Assembly: GCA_011037195.1 (NCBI GenBank)
Contig: JAAEAF010000090.1
Location: 186,001-250,000 of the forward strand
Direction of reading: 5' to 3'
From: Triatoma infestans
Lineage: Eukaryota > Arthropoda > Insecta > Hemiptera > Reduviidae
DNA length: 64,000 nt
In this document: positions 31,620-43,074 of the stretch, piece by piece
How positions within the stretch are numbered: the stretch's first letter is position 1
Layout: each line of letters begins with the position of its first letter
Made by a program: the position numbers and the translations under genes
Notes under the pieces: model-generated
What the model was told of the DNA's origin: nothing
Seen by the model: the letters and a program-made list of their open reading frames with translations, nothing else
Databases searched by the model: none

Positions 31620-34300
31620 ATCAACCCACACCTTCTCCACTGAGCTGGTGGCTATTGCTGTCACCCCGTGTAACTTGTGGTAACAAAGTTTTCTGCTTGA
31701 TAACTTCCAACGCCAAAATTTTGGGGAGTCTAGATTGAGGCAGGCTCAGCACCTTCAGACAGTAATTGAAATGCATCCTTAAAGTAAACAACAATAGCAA
31801 ATCCACGCCCGTCTCCACATATAGCATATAATTGGGGGTAATACTAGGCAGTGAATACAGTTTTTTAACAAAAAATCTTAACAACTGTTCTAACGCCTCA
31901 TAGCGTATCTAGCCGGAGGTTGATGTACAACAAAACCAATTTAAATCCTAATACTAATTGAAAAAACTTCATATTACTAAAAACAATAAGTTTCATCAAT
32001 CAAAAAGAAATAAATGGTCAAAAGTAAATTATTACAACTTTAATTTAAGGATCGGTGCTGCATAACAGGCAATGGACTTAGGCACTGAATAATACAATAA
32101 AAACTTTTTGGAAGAGAGAACCACATTTTGAGAGCTTAGGCCCGACCAAACGCTATTAACAGCAACCTTAGCTGAAACCACTTTCTCCTTAATATGATTA
32201 TTAAAACAGAGACCCCTAAATACCTGTATTGATTCACCACCTCAATTGCATGTTTACCATATACCCACCTCTCCTTAGAAGACAACCTACCTCCTCTACG
32301 GAACAGCAAGATCTTCGATTTGCTAAGAATAACGGATAATCCCCATTGTTCGCAGTATCTGTTAAGGGCGTTAATATTTCTTTGAAGCTATATCGGATTT
32401 TCCCCTAGCAAAACAATATCATCCGCATGCAGCAAACGTTGAAAACTTTATTCGCCACACTACACCCCCTTACAGACACTCAGGTAAATCATCTAAAAAG
32501 AGGAAGAAGAGGAGGGGTGAAAGCAGGCATCCTTGCCTGACACCCCTATTTACATGAAAAAACTGCGAAATCCCCTCCTTACCTCTAACAGCCACAAAAG
32601 TTTCCTGGTACAGTGATTTAATGACAGACAAGAATTGTAAGAGACGCCTAAATTAGACAGTTTTAAAATTAGAGCCCTACGATTAATTCTATCAAAAGCC
32701 GCCAATAAATCGACAAAGAAGCAGCTTTTTGTTTCCTCTTTAAGAATCTTAATTTAATAATATTCGTTAATATAAACAGATTGTCTAAAGTGAAGAATCC
32801 CCGCCGAAAACATACCTGGTACTCACTCAGTAAACTGTTCTCCTCCACGAAACATTCTAATCTCGACAAAGCAGACCGGTGAAAATTTTGGCAACCTTAA
32901 CAATACATGATATTCCTCGATAATTGGACACGTCGTTAATTTCACCACATTTAAACATTGGAAAAACAATAGACTTACTGAATGAGCCCGGGGTGCATCC
33001 TACATCACAAATACGAATAATTAAACAATGTTAGAAGTGTGGTATTTTATCCGTCGTAGCATGCATTTTTATTTCCTTCCTGACCAGTTTCGAATTTTCA
33101 TCCATCGTCAGAGCAAATTCACCAAGTTCGTGTAGAGAGTTCACTTCAACGTAATGTTTCTATTACTTGTTACTCACACTTGTTGGTTGTATATCATTGT
33201 GAGAACAAGTAACAAACATTACGTTGAAGTGAACTCTCTACATGAACTTGGTGAATTTGCTCTGACGATGGATGAAAATCCGAAACGGGTCAGGAAGGAA
33301 ATAAATATGCATGCTACGACGGATAAAATACCAGATGTTATCCAGCACTGCGGATCCATCCACGTATGCCACAATGTTAGAAGTCTTTCAAAGAACCCAC
33401 CTGGGGCATTTTTATAAAATTCCGAGGGGATGTGGTCGAAACCAGGGGCCTTTTTGCTCTTTAAATTAACCTCCGCTGATTTTAATTCATCTAATGAAAA
33501 TGGAGAATCCAGATAGGAGCTAACAGTAAAAGGTTCGGCATACTGAACTAATAGGAAATTATCAGTAGGATTCAATAACTTCTCAAAATGCGTAAACCCA
33601 TGATGACATGGTAATACCATTTCCACATATAAAGTTTTTTCTTTTGAAATGATTAAAAATACGCCAGAATTCTGCAGAACCCTTCGCCGAACCACAGCGT
33701 TTTACCAAAGAACAAAAATACTCCTTCTTTTTACTAATACATAGGAGTTTATATTCCCTATTCGCATCGAGGTAAGCATCCCTAACAATTACAGAATTAC
33801 TACTGCGGAAAAACTAACAATTTGAAGGATTTTTTACGGGCACGAATACAAGACCCAACAAACCGTAGGTTATCCCCATAAAGTTTAATAAAGGAAGGTG
33901 ATGAGCAGGGGACTATACTAGCTTTGCTAATAGCTTCAGTAAATACATCCAACCATTCCTGTATATCCGAAGGGGAGGAATGGGTATTATTTGAAATATA
34001 TTCCAATTTCTTTTTATATTTCTCAGCCATTTCAGATGACCAGCAGAACTGTGGCATTAGAGGCAACACCGTGTCCTCAGCAGAGGATTGAAGATTCAGA
34101 GTAATACTCAAAGGCAAATGTTCCGAATAGCTTGCGGGCAACAAATGAAAGTCCTCTACTAATGAGATAAGATCAAGAGATACCGAACATTTGTCGTTCA
34201 CTGAACAACCATGATTACTTATATATGTGAATTCACCTGCAACATCCCCAGGGAATCGCCCATTCAAAACTATTAAACTGTGATCATCGCAGAGTTCCAG
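31620..34300 (-). pseudogene. LINE L3 (minus), 5'-truncated and degraded ORF2
   Basis: The minus strand shows an endonuclease part (LIVLNGRFPGDVAGEFTY, 33800-34267), a pre-RT part with APGFDHIPSEFYKNAPG (33219-33695), RT scraps around 32400-32870, and a thumb part with ITPNYMLYVETGVDLLLL and SLPQSRLPKILA near 31650-31850. Stops and shifts are frequent. The 5' side including ORF1 is absent. A palindromic insert lies inside (33039-33370). Confidence 0.78.
33039..33370. mobile_element. Palindromic insert (332 bp) with 14-bp target duplication
   Basis: ACAATGTTAGAAGT occurs at 33025-33038 and 33371-33384 and brackets the insert. Arms 33041-33178 and 33199-33332 are near-perfect inverted copies separated by about 20 bp. 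A 38-bp non-palindromic tail follows the right arm. The outer arm parts contain GACGATGGATGAAAATCCG AAACG-like sequence, which recalls Penelope-like element ends; this link is tentative. Confidence 0.75.
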
Positions 34301-34309
34301 AATGCAGAG

Positions 34310-35255
34310 GTGGTTAGCTAATACAGTTATTTAGGAGCACTACTGACAAACTCAGCTCATGTTCCAGTCTCATCCAGCAAAGTTAAATGTAGCAAACTAG
34401 CTTTGAATCTAGTGTGGAGGCGTTTCATTCAAAATAAATATATATCAGTGAACTCCAAATTTCAGGTTTTTAACTCGATTAATTACGCTACTGTGTTACT
34501 GTGTACAGATATGGGGATTTAAACAAATGAATTGTTAAATAGATGTGAGCGTTTCGACTGAAATTGCTTCCTGTTCCCAGTCACCCTCCGAACTATAAGC
34601 TGGGTCTGGGATATCAGAAAAGCTGGAAATATTTGAATATTGCCTTAATCTTCATCTAAATTATATAAACAAAGAGGTACTAAATTATAATGAAGAACGT
34701 CTACCGAGGTTTCTGGCGTCTAAGGTAGTTAGTGGCATTACTTATTGCTTTCAGAAATGGGCAACTCTAGCCCACAAAATTGATTATAATTTGTTCCTTA
34801 TTAAGAAAACAAAGATATATGGTGAAGAAATAAGAGAGTTAGTTGCAAAAATGAAAACAAATTGGCTTGGAGAGAGCAAGGGCAAATCTGTTACAATTTA
34901 ATAGATATTACAATCTAATTAGAATTGTAATTATTTTTATAATGAAAATAATTTGACAAATATAAAGCAGATTTTTAAACTGAGATGCATTCTATTAAAT
35001 TTGAATGATAAGCCTTGGAAGTTGGAAGAAGGAAGTAAATAGGAGATGTTCTCTGTGTAACTTAAACGAGTTAGAAGATCATTTTCATGTAGAGGCAACA
35101 TGTCCAAGTTTGGGTTTTTTAAAGAAAAAAAGATTTGGTATGAAGAACTTTCAATGACTTAGTTCGCTGAGTATTTGTGTGGAAAGGGCTTTGAACACTT
35201 GGTTGGTTATGCATAGGAGGCTTGCTGCTACAAGAAAGGATGATAAGAGGAGTTT
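34310..35255 (+). pseudogene. LINE L4 fragment (plus), RT thumb to C-terminus
   Basis: In changing plus frames I read LALNLVWRRFIQNKYISVNS, LNLHLNYINKEVLNY, ERLPRFLASKVVSG and a C-terminal RCSLCNLNELEDHFHVEATC (Cys/His). This matches the region after the RT in the related LINEs. It is 5'-truncated and has many stops. It lies head to head with LINE L3. Confidence 0.65.
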
Positions 35256-35600
35256 AACTGGAATAATAAAATTGGTAGAAATTGGATATGTTGAAATAAT
35301 GGGTTAGCTAATGAAGTTGAAACATTCAAGGAAATTATATTCTTCATCAAATTATCATGGTAGTTTGTTATTATGTTAATTTAATTTATTTTCTGCAACT
35401 ATTTTATAAGACAATTGTTTTGCTAATTCTAAACATTTTTATGATCTAATGCTCACGTTTCTGATACTCTTTCCTCCTCACATTCTAAGGGCCAAGGAGT
35501 AGAGGTTACCTGAACCATTGAATATTAACAGTAGCTATATCGTAATGTTAGCAATAAATCTCTCTATTATTATTAATAAATAAAACATACAAAATCTTAC
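35256..35600. other. Intron sequence, nothing assigned
   Basis: AT-rich intron just downstream of FATP exon B (minus sense). No feature recognised. Confidence 0.45.
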
Positions 35601-35802
35601 CGTACAATTGTACTTAATACATTCAGGTATATATGAAGAAGCAGAAAATTTAGCTCTAATGACAACAGTTGCCCCCAGTGTGATTCCAGCACTGATTCCC
35701 AGCAATCCGCCAGCTGTATGATACAATGGCAGAGGATTATAGACAATATCTTGTTTAGTCAGACCAAGAAGATGTCGTAAGGATGCCGACATAAATAAAA
35801 AT
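35601..35802 (-). CDS. Fatp: FATP / SLC27 fatty acid transport protein, exon B
   Basis: A 202-nt exon encoding FLFMSASLRHLLGLTKQDIV, NPLPLYHTAGGLLGISAG and TVVIRAKFSASSYIPECIK. This is the FATP segment following the AMP-binding loop. The acceptor GTGCAG ends at 35803 and the donor GTAAGA starts at 35600. The first base completes an Arg codon begun in exon A (CATTCAAG joined to A), and the last codon is ACG in phase 0, matching exon C. The frame is clean. The region binds ATP and the fatty acyl substrate in the family. Confidence 0.94.
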
Positions 35803-36251
35803 CTGCACAAAAATGTTCAATAATCATAAACCGTAATTTAATGCACTTAGATAAAACTATTTTCTATATATACATCTATGTATATATATATTCAATATAA
35901 AGGATGTCCAGGGTTAAACAGCAAAATTTCAAGGATCGATTCCTTGAGTCAGAACAAGAAAAAAAGAGAAAGTAAAAAGTTCTCATGCACATGTTTACGG
36001 AAGCGCTTTGTAATCGAGTAAAACATCCTAGTTTTTCCTAATTTTTCACATATTTCTGTCGAAAAATATACTCAAATAAATGTTGCAGAGGAGAGGATTC
36101 TAAATCTAGCACTAAGAAAATAGAATTATCTTTAGTGGTAAGTCAACTGATACATGTGACTGTGAAAGTTTAGTTTTTAATTAGTGAATTTACGGTAAAG
36201 CATTAATAGTATATATTAATGGTACTCTGTAATGTGTGATTTAAAGAAAAA

Positions 36252-36305
36252 AAGATTTGGGACACATAACCAAGACTCTTTAAAGTACTGGTTATGTGTG
36301 ATTTA
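36252..36305. repeat. Short inverted repeat
   Basis: ACACATAACCA and TGGTTATGTGT pair around a 15-nt loop. It lies in the left arm of the mariner-like element before the LINE insertion. Role unknown. Confidence 0.5.
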
Positions 36306-36492
36306 GTATTCTTATTTGACTGAAACAATGGTTTGTATTGTAAGAACTAATTTTGGCCTTTAGACTTATAAATAAGTAAGTTGCCAACTTTAAGGTTAGG
36401 TGAGTTTATTGGGCATTGTATTAATTTAATATTAATATTGAATCTTCCATATGTAAAGTAGAAAGGAAAAACCAGCTGTGATCAAGATGGCA

Positions 36493-37775
36493 TGATCAAT
36501 AAAACTGCTAATCTAGATAAATCTTCCAAGAGATCACTTACATCTGAAAATTCACCACCAAAAGTTAAAAAAATAAAGGAAAGTCCAGCAAGTGTTTTTC
36601 TATTGGTGATAATTTTAACGTAGAATTCGTGAAAACGTATACAACGCATGTTGCAACTGTCATTATGACAGATAAAGTTTGTAATTTCCAACTGTTTTTA
36701 TAGTGTAAAAGAATTCACTGATACAAACTGGAGCATTAACGACTTTAAACTAAAGTGAATTGCTTGATATTTGTTTATTTGGTGGTTAGAGTTCAGTGCT
36801 GATTTAGTTTACATAATACTATAGTTATTGTAAATATTTTAAACATTTTTATGAAGTATTGTTATTGACGTGCCTTTTGTATTTGTTATGTTCAGGTTGA
36901 AATAAATAAATAAATAAAAAAAAAAAAAAAAGATACCGTTTGCATTTTTTCTGAACAAAAACTGTCTAGTCTGAACCAATCATTAGAATCTCTGACAGAA
37001 AATGATACAGAAATAGAGAAAAAAAAATAAACTACCCTCCTAAAGAAATAAATATGACCGAAACTGCATTTTGTAACCAAAATGCTTTGCACCACTGAGT
37101 TTAGGGGATGGTGATGAAATTGATGAACCTGTCAATGCATACAAAATATTTCAAATTACTCAGAATTTCACAAGAAACACTCAAGTCATTTACTAGGGGC
37201 AGATTCTTTTGACTGCATGTCCTGTATAGATAGTCTAATGCTATCTACAAAGACAGTAGAGGGTTGCAGAACAACCATACATTTACAATCAAAAAAGGCA
37301 GAATATACGTAATAAAAGCAGAACAGTTTACGGGGTAGAAATATGGCCCCTACATCACACTATATCTACCTCAATGATAAAAGAAGACCTCGAACGATAA
37401 AATTTCAAAGTTAGAAACATAACAAATGTTAAACATCCAAAAACAAAATCATCACTGCCTCTCTGTTGATCTTGAGCCCCAACCAAATAACAAACAAGTA
37501 TTTATTCTTAAGACTTTGATATATACAAGAATAAAATAATACTTCATACCACATAAAGAATAAAATAATACCACATACAACTTTTGAAATAATTCAGTGT
37601 AAAAGATGCTAGCAATAAGACCACTCAAGGACGTACTGTAATCACAATCCTAGATGTGTAAAGTGTGCAGGTTCTCATCCTTCAGCTGTGTGCACTAAGC
37701 CTCCAGAAAGGCCTCTAACCTGTATCCTTTGCTTAGAGGACCAAATGGCCACTTACAAAGGCTGCGTTATCTAAA
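36493..37775 (+). pseudogene. L5 ORF1 (gag-like) with zinc knuckles, interrupted
   Basis: Starts MINKTANLDKSSKRSLTSEN, a Lys/Ser-rich N-terminus typical of Jockey ORF1. An insert with poly(A) (about 36604-36931) interrupts it. Afterwards ORF1 resumes with LSSLNQSLESLTENDTEIEK. The knuckle region near 37640-37760 reads YCNHNPRCVKCAGSHPSAVC and continues with CILCLED, a CCHC-type RNA-binding array. Several stops are present. Confidence 0.7.
36604..36931 (+). mobile_element. Short retroposed insert with poly(A) in L5 ORF1
   Basis: Non-coding sequence ends in AAATAAATAAATAAAT followed by a run of 15 A. ORF1-like protein sequence is present on both sides. No target duplication could be placed. 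It is probably the 3' end of another LINE or a SINE. Confidence 0.55.
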
Positions 37776-38128
37776 GAATTGCAGCACCTCAGAAGAAGAA
37801 GCAATTATCTAAAATGGAAATCAGCCTGAATACAATCAAGGGTATGTCGCAACATCACATTCGGCTGGGAAAGCACCAACAACATCACAGTTTCCTCAGC
37901 TTGCTCCATCAATACAAGAAACTCCTCCATCTAGTCACAAATTTACTTATGTGATGGTCATGGGGGGCTTGTCCGCCACTTGTTCCGCCCTCTCCTATCG
38001 CTACTGATATTACCACTCTTCTTACCTTATTCTCCCTCTTCTCTTCCTACGAATTTAAATCTCTTACCACTTCTATCATCACTCTTCTTACATCCCATGT
38101 CACTGAACTCATTCCTAAACTCTCTCGA

Positions 38129-40560
38129 TGAATCTAAATTCTCAGCATTCCCTCGCTATTCTCCACTGAAATGCCAGTGGTTTGAACTCTCTTAGAGACG
38201 AATTAGAAATCTTCTTACATGTCATTTAAGACATAGATGTTGCATTTATTACTGAAACTCACTTTACAGGATGATCTCACTTTTACATGACTGGCTACTC
38301 AACTTACAGGACAGTCCATTCAGACGATCATCCCATGGAGGAGCTGCTAAAAATACTTTAGTTCATCATCCATTACCTCCCTATCAGTATGAGTATTCAA
38401 TCAACAGCTATTGCTCTGGAATGCCACCCTTTCATTTTCAATTTAGCCTCTGAATACTGCCTTCCTAGTAATCTATTTCCTAGACAGACTTTCAAACATT
38501 TTTTTGGATGCTCGGTCTAAATTTTTGGCAGGTGGAGATTATAATGCCAAACATCATCAGTGGGGTTGTCATGCATCTAATCCGAGAGGGCGAATACTTT
38601 TGGATGTTCTTTCACAAATTCATTATAGGGTCTGTTCTCCAGATTAACCTACATCACTAACAAAACTACCTAACATCTATTCCGAAATGTTATCTATACA
38701 TTCAGATATCTATACACATATTGATCTTTCCTTAGATCATAGCTCTGTACCATTCATTCTCACTTCGATTCCTAACAGTGGCCCATAATTCTATTCTAAT
38801 TAGAGGACAAATAGATTGGAAGCTTTTCGAAGATAACTTAGAAAATAAACTTAATCTTTTGATTTCCTTAAAAGCACCTGACGAAACAGACTACGTCTCT
38901 AATCCTTTACTTCTAACAAACTCAAACAACATCAATACAAACTTCTATATGGGACCAGCAAACCAACCCCAAAGAAAACTTACTCTCGGCAATATAACGT
39001 TCCAATAATAGTAAGAATGCTAATCAGAACAATCTAAGAGCTCTTGCTGTGTGGTATGACTCGCTATCCAACTGACAAAGTCATATATAACAAACTAACC
39101 AGAGGATTAAAGCGAAAGCTACAAAATTTCAGATTACTTAAATAAGATGAATATGTTACTTCTCTGACTACAGACCGTAAATCACTCTGGACGCTCTTAA
39201 ACGTCTACTTTCTTACAAAATTGTTTCTTCTCCCTTAAGACTTTACGATGGAACCTGGACAAAATCGGACAACGTAACCCATTTTGTCTAAAAATAACTT
39301 ACGCAACTGTTCCAACCTTATCCAAATGTAAAAGGCGACTTGTCTTAGACTGAAAGTACAAACTAGATATACTGAAGTAATAATCTTAGACTTAGTCGCT
39401 CCCCTAGCTCTCTCCTTACCTCCAAAAGCTTTCACACCATCTGACTTTAAACACATAATGAAATACATAACAACCAAAAAATCTCCGGGATATGATCTAA
39501 TTAGTTCAGGAATTCTTCGCCACCTTACAAAAAAAGCAACAGCTTATCTTACATACCTTTACAATTCAATACTCAGAACTACATATTTTCCACTATTATG
39601 GAAATTTTCAGTAATGAAAATAATTCCAAAACCTAATAAGCCTTCCATCTTCCATCTTCACACATACCGGCCAATTAGCTTATTGCCAATAATGGGAAAA
39701 TATTAGAGACACTATTAATAAAACGCATTAATCCCATCCTGGAAATTGCAAATATTATCCCTTCACACCAATTTGGCTTTCGAATTCATCACAGTACAAT
39801 TCACCAGTATCACAGAGTAATGGACATTATTGGCTCTTCTCCCGAACAGAAGGAATATTGGTGTGGCTCTTTCTCGATGTGGCTCAAGCATTCGATCGAG
39901 TATGGCTCCCAGGGTTGTTGTGTGAAGTGAAGAGAATTCTTCCAACAACTTATTATTTAATCTTGAAATCTGACATCTTACTGACTGTTTTTTTCAAATT
40001 AAAATGTGGAACAGCTATCCCTGACTATTCCCCACGCAGGAGTTCCCCAGGGGAGTATACTCGGTCCAATACTCTACACTATGTACAGCAGATATGCCAA
40101 TGCATCCAAACATGCTACTTTGCACTTTCGCCGATGTCACTGCTATTCTTGCTTCCATTTGTAACCCTATGATAGCTTCCACCAACTTACAGACACACTT
40201 AGGTTTATTTGAACGTGGGCTAAAAATGGCGTATTAAAATCAACCCATGAAGTGCCAACAAATCACCTTTACTCTGCGGCGCTCCTCTTGTCGTCCCGTC
40301 AGCCTCAACTCAATAAAACTTTCTCCTGAGAACCTGGTTCACTTTCTAGGAATGCATCTCATGTAAGTGAAACTGCAAAATTTAAATATAAAAAGTTCCG
40401 TGAATCTCTTCCTCTTTGCTCTATCTACTCCTTTAGTTCAACATCTCGCCTCTATTGCTATTCCGAGCAATCGACCACGCCTGCTTCCCGTCTGATATCA
40501 CAGTGGGAATGTTACCAATGGGTCTCTCCTTAAGACTATCACGCCGACTATGCTCCTCAT
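38129..40560 (+). pseudogene. L5 ORF2: Jockey-type endonuclease-RT, broken
   Basis: MNLNSQHSLAILH starts the endonuclease (a TGA replaces the Trp of the usual WNANG box), followed by DVAFITETHF. Later parts give GGDYNAKHHQWGC (split between frames) and DLSLDHSSVPF. RT parts are KSPGYDLISSGILRHLTKKA, YRPISLLPIMGKY and FLDVAQAFDRVW. The second half of RT is heavily damaged. Frame changes are frequent throughout. Confidence 0.75.
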
Positions 40561-40971
40561 CATATTTACTTATTGAATTGCATTATATAGATTGAAAGTG
40601 ACAAATAAATATAAAAAAAAATTTTTTAGACTTCAAGAGATAAACAGCATTAAAATTTAAAAATTGTTCCCTGAAAATGCTGTTTTGCCATGATTTTTAT
40701 ACATTATTTTTTAATTGTTACTACTTCTTTGATCTTCTGCGAAAGATTTAATAAATTTAACTTTATATGTAATTGCAGTGGTTATTTACAAATTTTATGA
40801 AAGTAAGATACTCGATAGCAGCTAAATTGTTTGATATTTGTTTGTGCAAGTTTTCAACTATTATGTAAGTAAGGTATTTCTAAATTAGAATGTTATAGCA
40901 AATATTGCTTTAATTATTTTTTTTTTTTATTCTGTTTCTTTATATATTTAGTTCAATCATTTGAGCGCATC

Positions 40972-41955
40972 ATGCCTCAAACATTTACTAACGCGGAGTA
41001 AGCTAGTTTTTTATTTACGTTTTTGCGATGGCAATAGGGTCATTATTCGGGAAGTGTATGCCCATACAAACAGAAAGCGTTTGTCTAGAAAGCAGATCTT
41101 TTAGCATGTCAGCGTTTAGGGATGAAGAAAAGACCGAAACTGTTATTCAGCATTTTAATGTTGATCCTCCCAGCAGTATATATTTAGTTTAATAAACTTT
41201 TAACTGAGGCTAAGGCACAGTTACGTGAAATACGGTGTGGAGAACACTCACTGCGGACGGTCAGCATCCGTTCCATTTACAAAATGAGCAAGAGCTTCTT
41301 CTTCAAGATTTTGAAAAAAAAAAATTATTTGCGATTGGATTTGCAGTAAGTCTAACATGATCCTAACTATTGTAGGAAAGTGCTATGGAAAATGCATAGG
41401 ATGAGTGAGGAGGTCACTTTTACTATGAAAGGGATTTAATACAAGAAATAACTATACTTATATGGGCTCATGAAAATCCCAGGGCGATTCGTGAGTTACA
41501 TTCATACATTCTGAGAATTTAAGCAGAAAATTTGGATTGGTTTAATTGACAGCTATTTGATCAGCCTTCATTTTCTACCTCCAAACGTCAACGCAGGTGT
41601 TTTAAATACCTACTTTATTACAAGAAAACTTTACGAATTACTGGAAGATCTTCCTTTTGATAATGTACTAGAGCTGAATAGTTCTCCAACCATCTATGAA
41701 GTTGCCCCAGAAGCTGGCGTGATTTAAATTTGCTGAAAGATAGATCGAACAGTGCGGCCCAATACATTGGATATCACCTGACTTAAAATGTTTGTGCAAA
41801 CCCCGTACATCACTTGAGCACTTGCAGAGGCGAATTAGTTTAGCTTGTGCCGAACTTCGAAAACAGCAAGTGGGAATTGCAGTTGAACATGCTTAGTTGA
41901 AATGCGCTGCTTGTCTTCGAGCTGGAGGAAGACATTTTGAGAAACATGTTTTCTG
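40972..41955 (+). pseudogene. Mariner/Tc1-like transposase 2 (DUF4817-type start), heavily decayed
   Basis: Starts MPQTFTNAE, the same start as in mariner-like element 1 at 13594. Short scraps such as ENPRAIR near 41480 and the C-terminal NMFSDVWKFI region can be aligned by eye with that family, but most of the protein is lost to stops and shifts. No catalytic residue can be confirmed. Confidence 0.6.
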
Positions 41956-42169
41956 ATGTATGGAAATTTATTTGAATACTATACATTTTTTTACTTCACT
42001 TTAGAAAAAGGTTTGCATCATTTTAATTACTTATTGCAAGCTATATTCATTAAATCATTGCTAGGGGATCGATAAAGTACTAAAAATTACTAATAAAAGA
42101 AAAAAAATCATCGCTAATGGCATGTTCAGGTAGCAATTTTTGAACTTTAAAGCTGTTTATCTCTTGAGA

Positions 42170-42310
42170 TAAATCTCCTTTTATAATAATAATTATAATA
42201 ATAATACAATTTAATGTGTTCACCTATAGTGACCCAGGTGCCTCCCTTGTCTAGGGCTGCAAGACACCTAAAAAAAAAGGGGGAAAAATAATAATAATAA
42301 TAATAATGTG
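42170..42310. repeat. TAA-rich simple repeats
   Basis: Two ATAATAATA-type microsatellite tracts flank a short GC-richer segment (GTGACCCAGGTGCC...). It lies inside the right arm of mariner-like element 2 and may be a small retroposed scrap. Confidence 0.5.
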
Positions 42311-42695
42311 GCCAAAATTGGAACAAATGGACGTAAAAAAAAGAAAGTACTCTACGGCAATGTTGTTCCTACTGTTTGGTGTCAATGGATTTAGAATTCG
42401 CTCCTCTACATTATTTCAGTGTATTTTTCGATAAAGTTTCCAGTTTTTGAGAAAAATGTGAAAAAACAGGAAAAAATCAGAATTTTTTAGTACATTTTCG
42501 CGTTTAGCGTTTCGCGTACATTTTCGCGTTTAGTGTTTCCCGTCCATTTTCGATAAGCGATTACGGACACACGTTCAGAAGACTTTTTTTCTTGTTCTTA
42601 AACAAGGAATCGATCCCTGCAGTTATGTCATTTAACCCTGGGACACTATATGTCTATATATATTCAAACAAAACTATTTAATAAATTCAAGAAAC

Positions 42696-42915
42696 CTTGA
42701 ATGTGGCATTATAGCAGCTTTTGGGAATCCAGTAGTACCAGAAGTGTAAATGTACATAAGGTGATCTTTGTAGTCGATTTTGTACGGTACTGCAGGAGCT
42801 TGGTCCGGAGCAGCCTTCAGGGAATTGTCCAATTTGGTGATTCCTTCTATTGTCTGTCCACCGAACTGGAAATACCTGATGTTACTTCCCAAAGAAGGTC
42901 GGGCTTCCAAAATTG
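42696..42915 (-). CDS. Fatp: FATP / SLC27 fatty acid transport protein, exon A (5'-most visible)
   Basis: A 220-nt exon encoding LEARPSLGSNIRYFQFGG, then DHLMYIYTSGTTGFPKAAIM and PHSR. The YTSGTTGFPKA segment is the AMP-binding P-loop of adenylate-forming enzymes. The acceptor is AG at 42916-42917, with a strong branch site GACTAATAA about 20 nt upstream. The donor is GTTTCT at 42690-42695, weaker than the others but in the right phase: the split Arg codon is completed by exon B. The region upstream to 64000 shows no further FATP exon, so the next intron exceeds 21 kb. Confidence 0.93.
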
Positions 42916-43070
42916 CTTCAAAATTAACATTTATTAGTCATGATAAAATACTAATCTTTCTTAAGTTTGAATTGTAAATGAGCGGGGGCGGGCGTTGGTG
43001 TAATGGTTATGAGCATGGACGAATTCATTTGGGGGGTAATAAAGAACTCGTTGGGACGCGTTCTGACCGC
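42916..43070. other. Intron spacer
   Basis: Contains GGTGTAATGGTTATGAGC (about 43007-43024), which resembles a tRNA A-box, but no B-box follows. Not called as a SINE. Confidence 0.35.
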
Positions 43071-43074
43071 GTTC

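Larger units (their letters stand above)
36440..40618 (+). mobile_element. Jockey-type LINE L5 (plus), degraded, with poly(A)
   Basis: An ORF1 with zinc knuckles (36493 to about 37770), ORF2 (38129 to about 40560) and an A-rich tail AAATAAATATAAAAAAAAA ending near 40622. Amino-acid motifs fit the Jockey group rather than the other LINEs here. The 5' start is approximate. It lies inside mariner-like element 2. Confidence 0.75.
35896..42651 (+). mobile_element. Mariner/Tc1-like DNA transposon 2, fills a FATP intron
   Basis: The left end (TAAAGGATGTCCAGGG, about 35898) is mirrored by CCCTGGGACACTATA at 42637-42651. The mirrored similarity extends inward about 230 bp on both sides, including AAGGATCGATTCCTTG (left) and CAAGGAATCGATCC (right). 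A decayed transposase lies at 40972-41955 (+). A Jockey-type LINE occupies about 36440-40618. The ends lie 93 bp and 44 bp from FATP exons B and A. Confidence 0.8.

Noticed and set aside
37980..38195. Leucine/serine/proline-rich open frame as a membrane protein
   Set aside because: It lies between ORF1 and ORF2 of the Jockey-type LINE and reflects pyrimidine-rich composition.
1089..42915. FATP as a processed retrocopy or pseudogene
   Set aside because: The four coding blocks are separated by introns with GT/AG borders, phases match and no stops occur.
42916..43070. tRNA-derived SINE head from the GGTGTAATGGTTATGAGC segment
   Set aside because: No B-box at the required distance and no tail.
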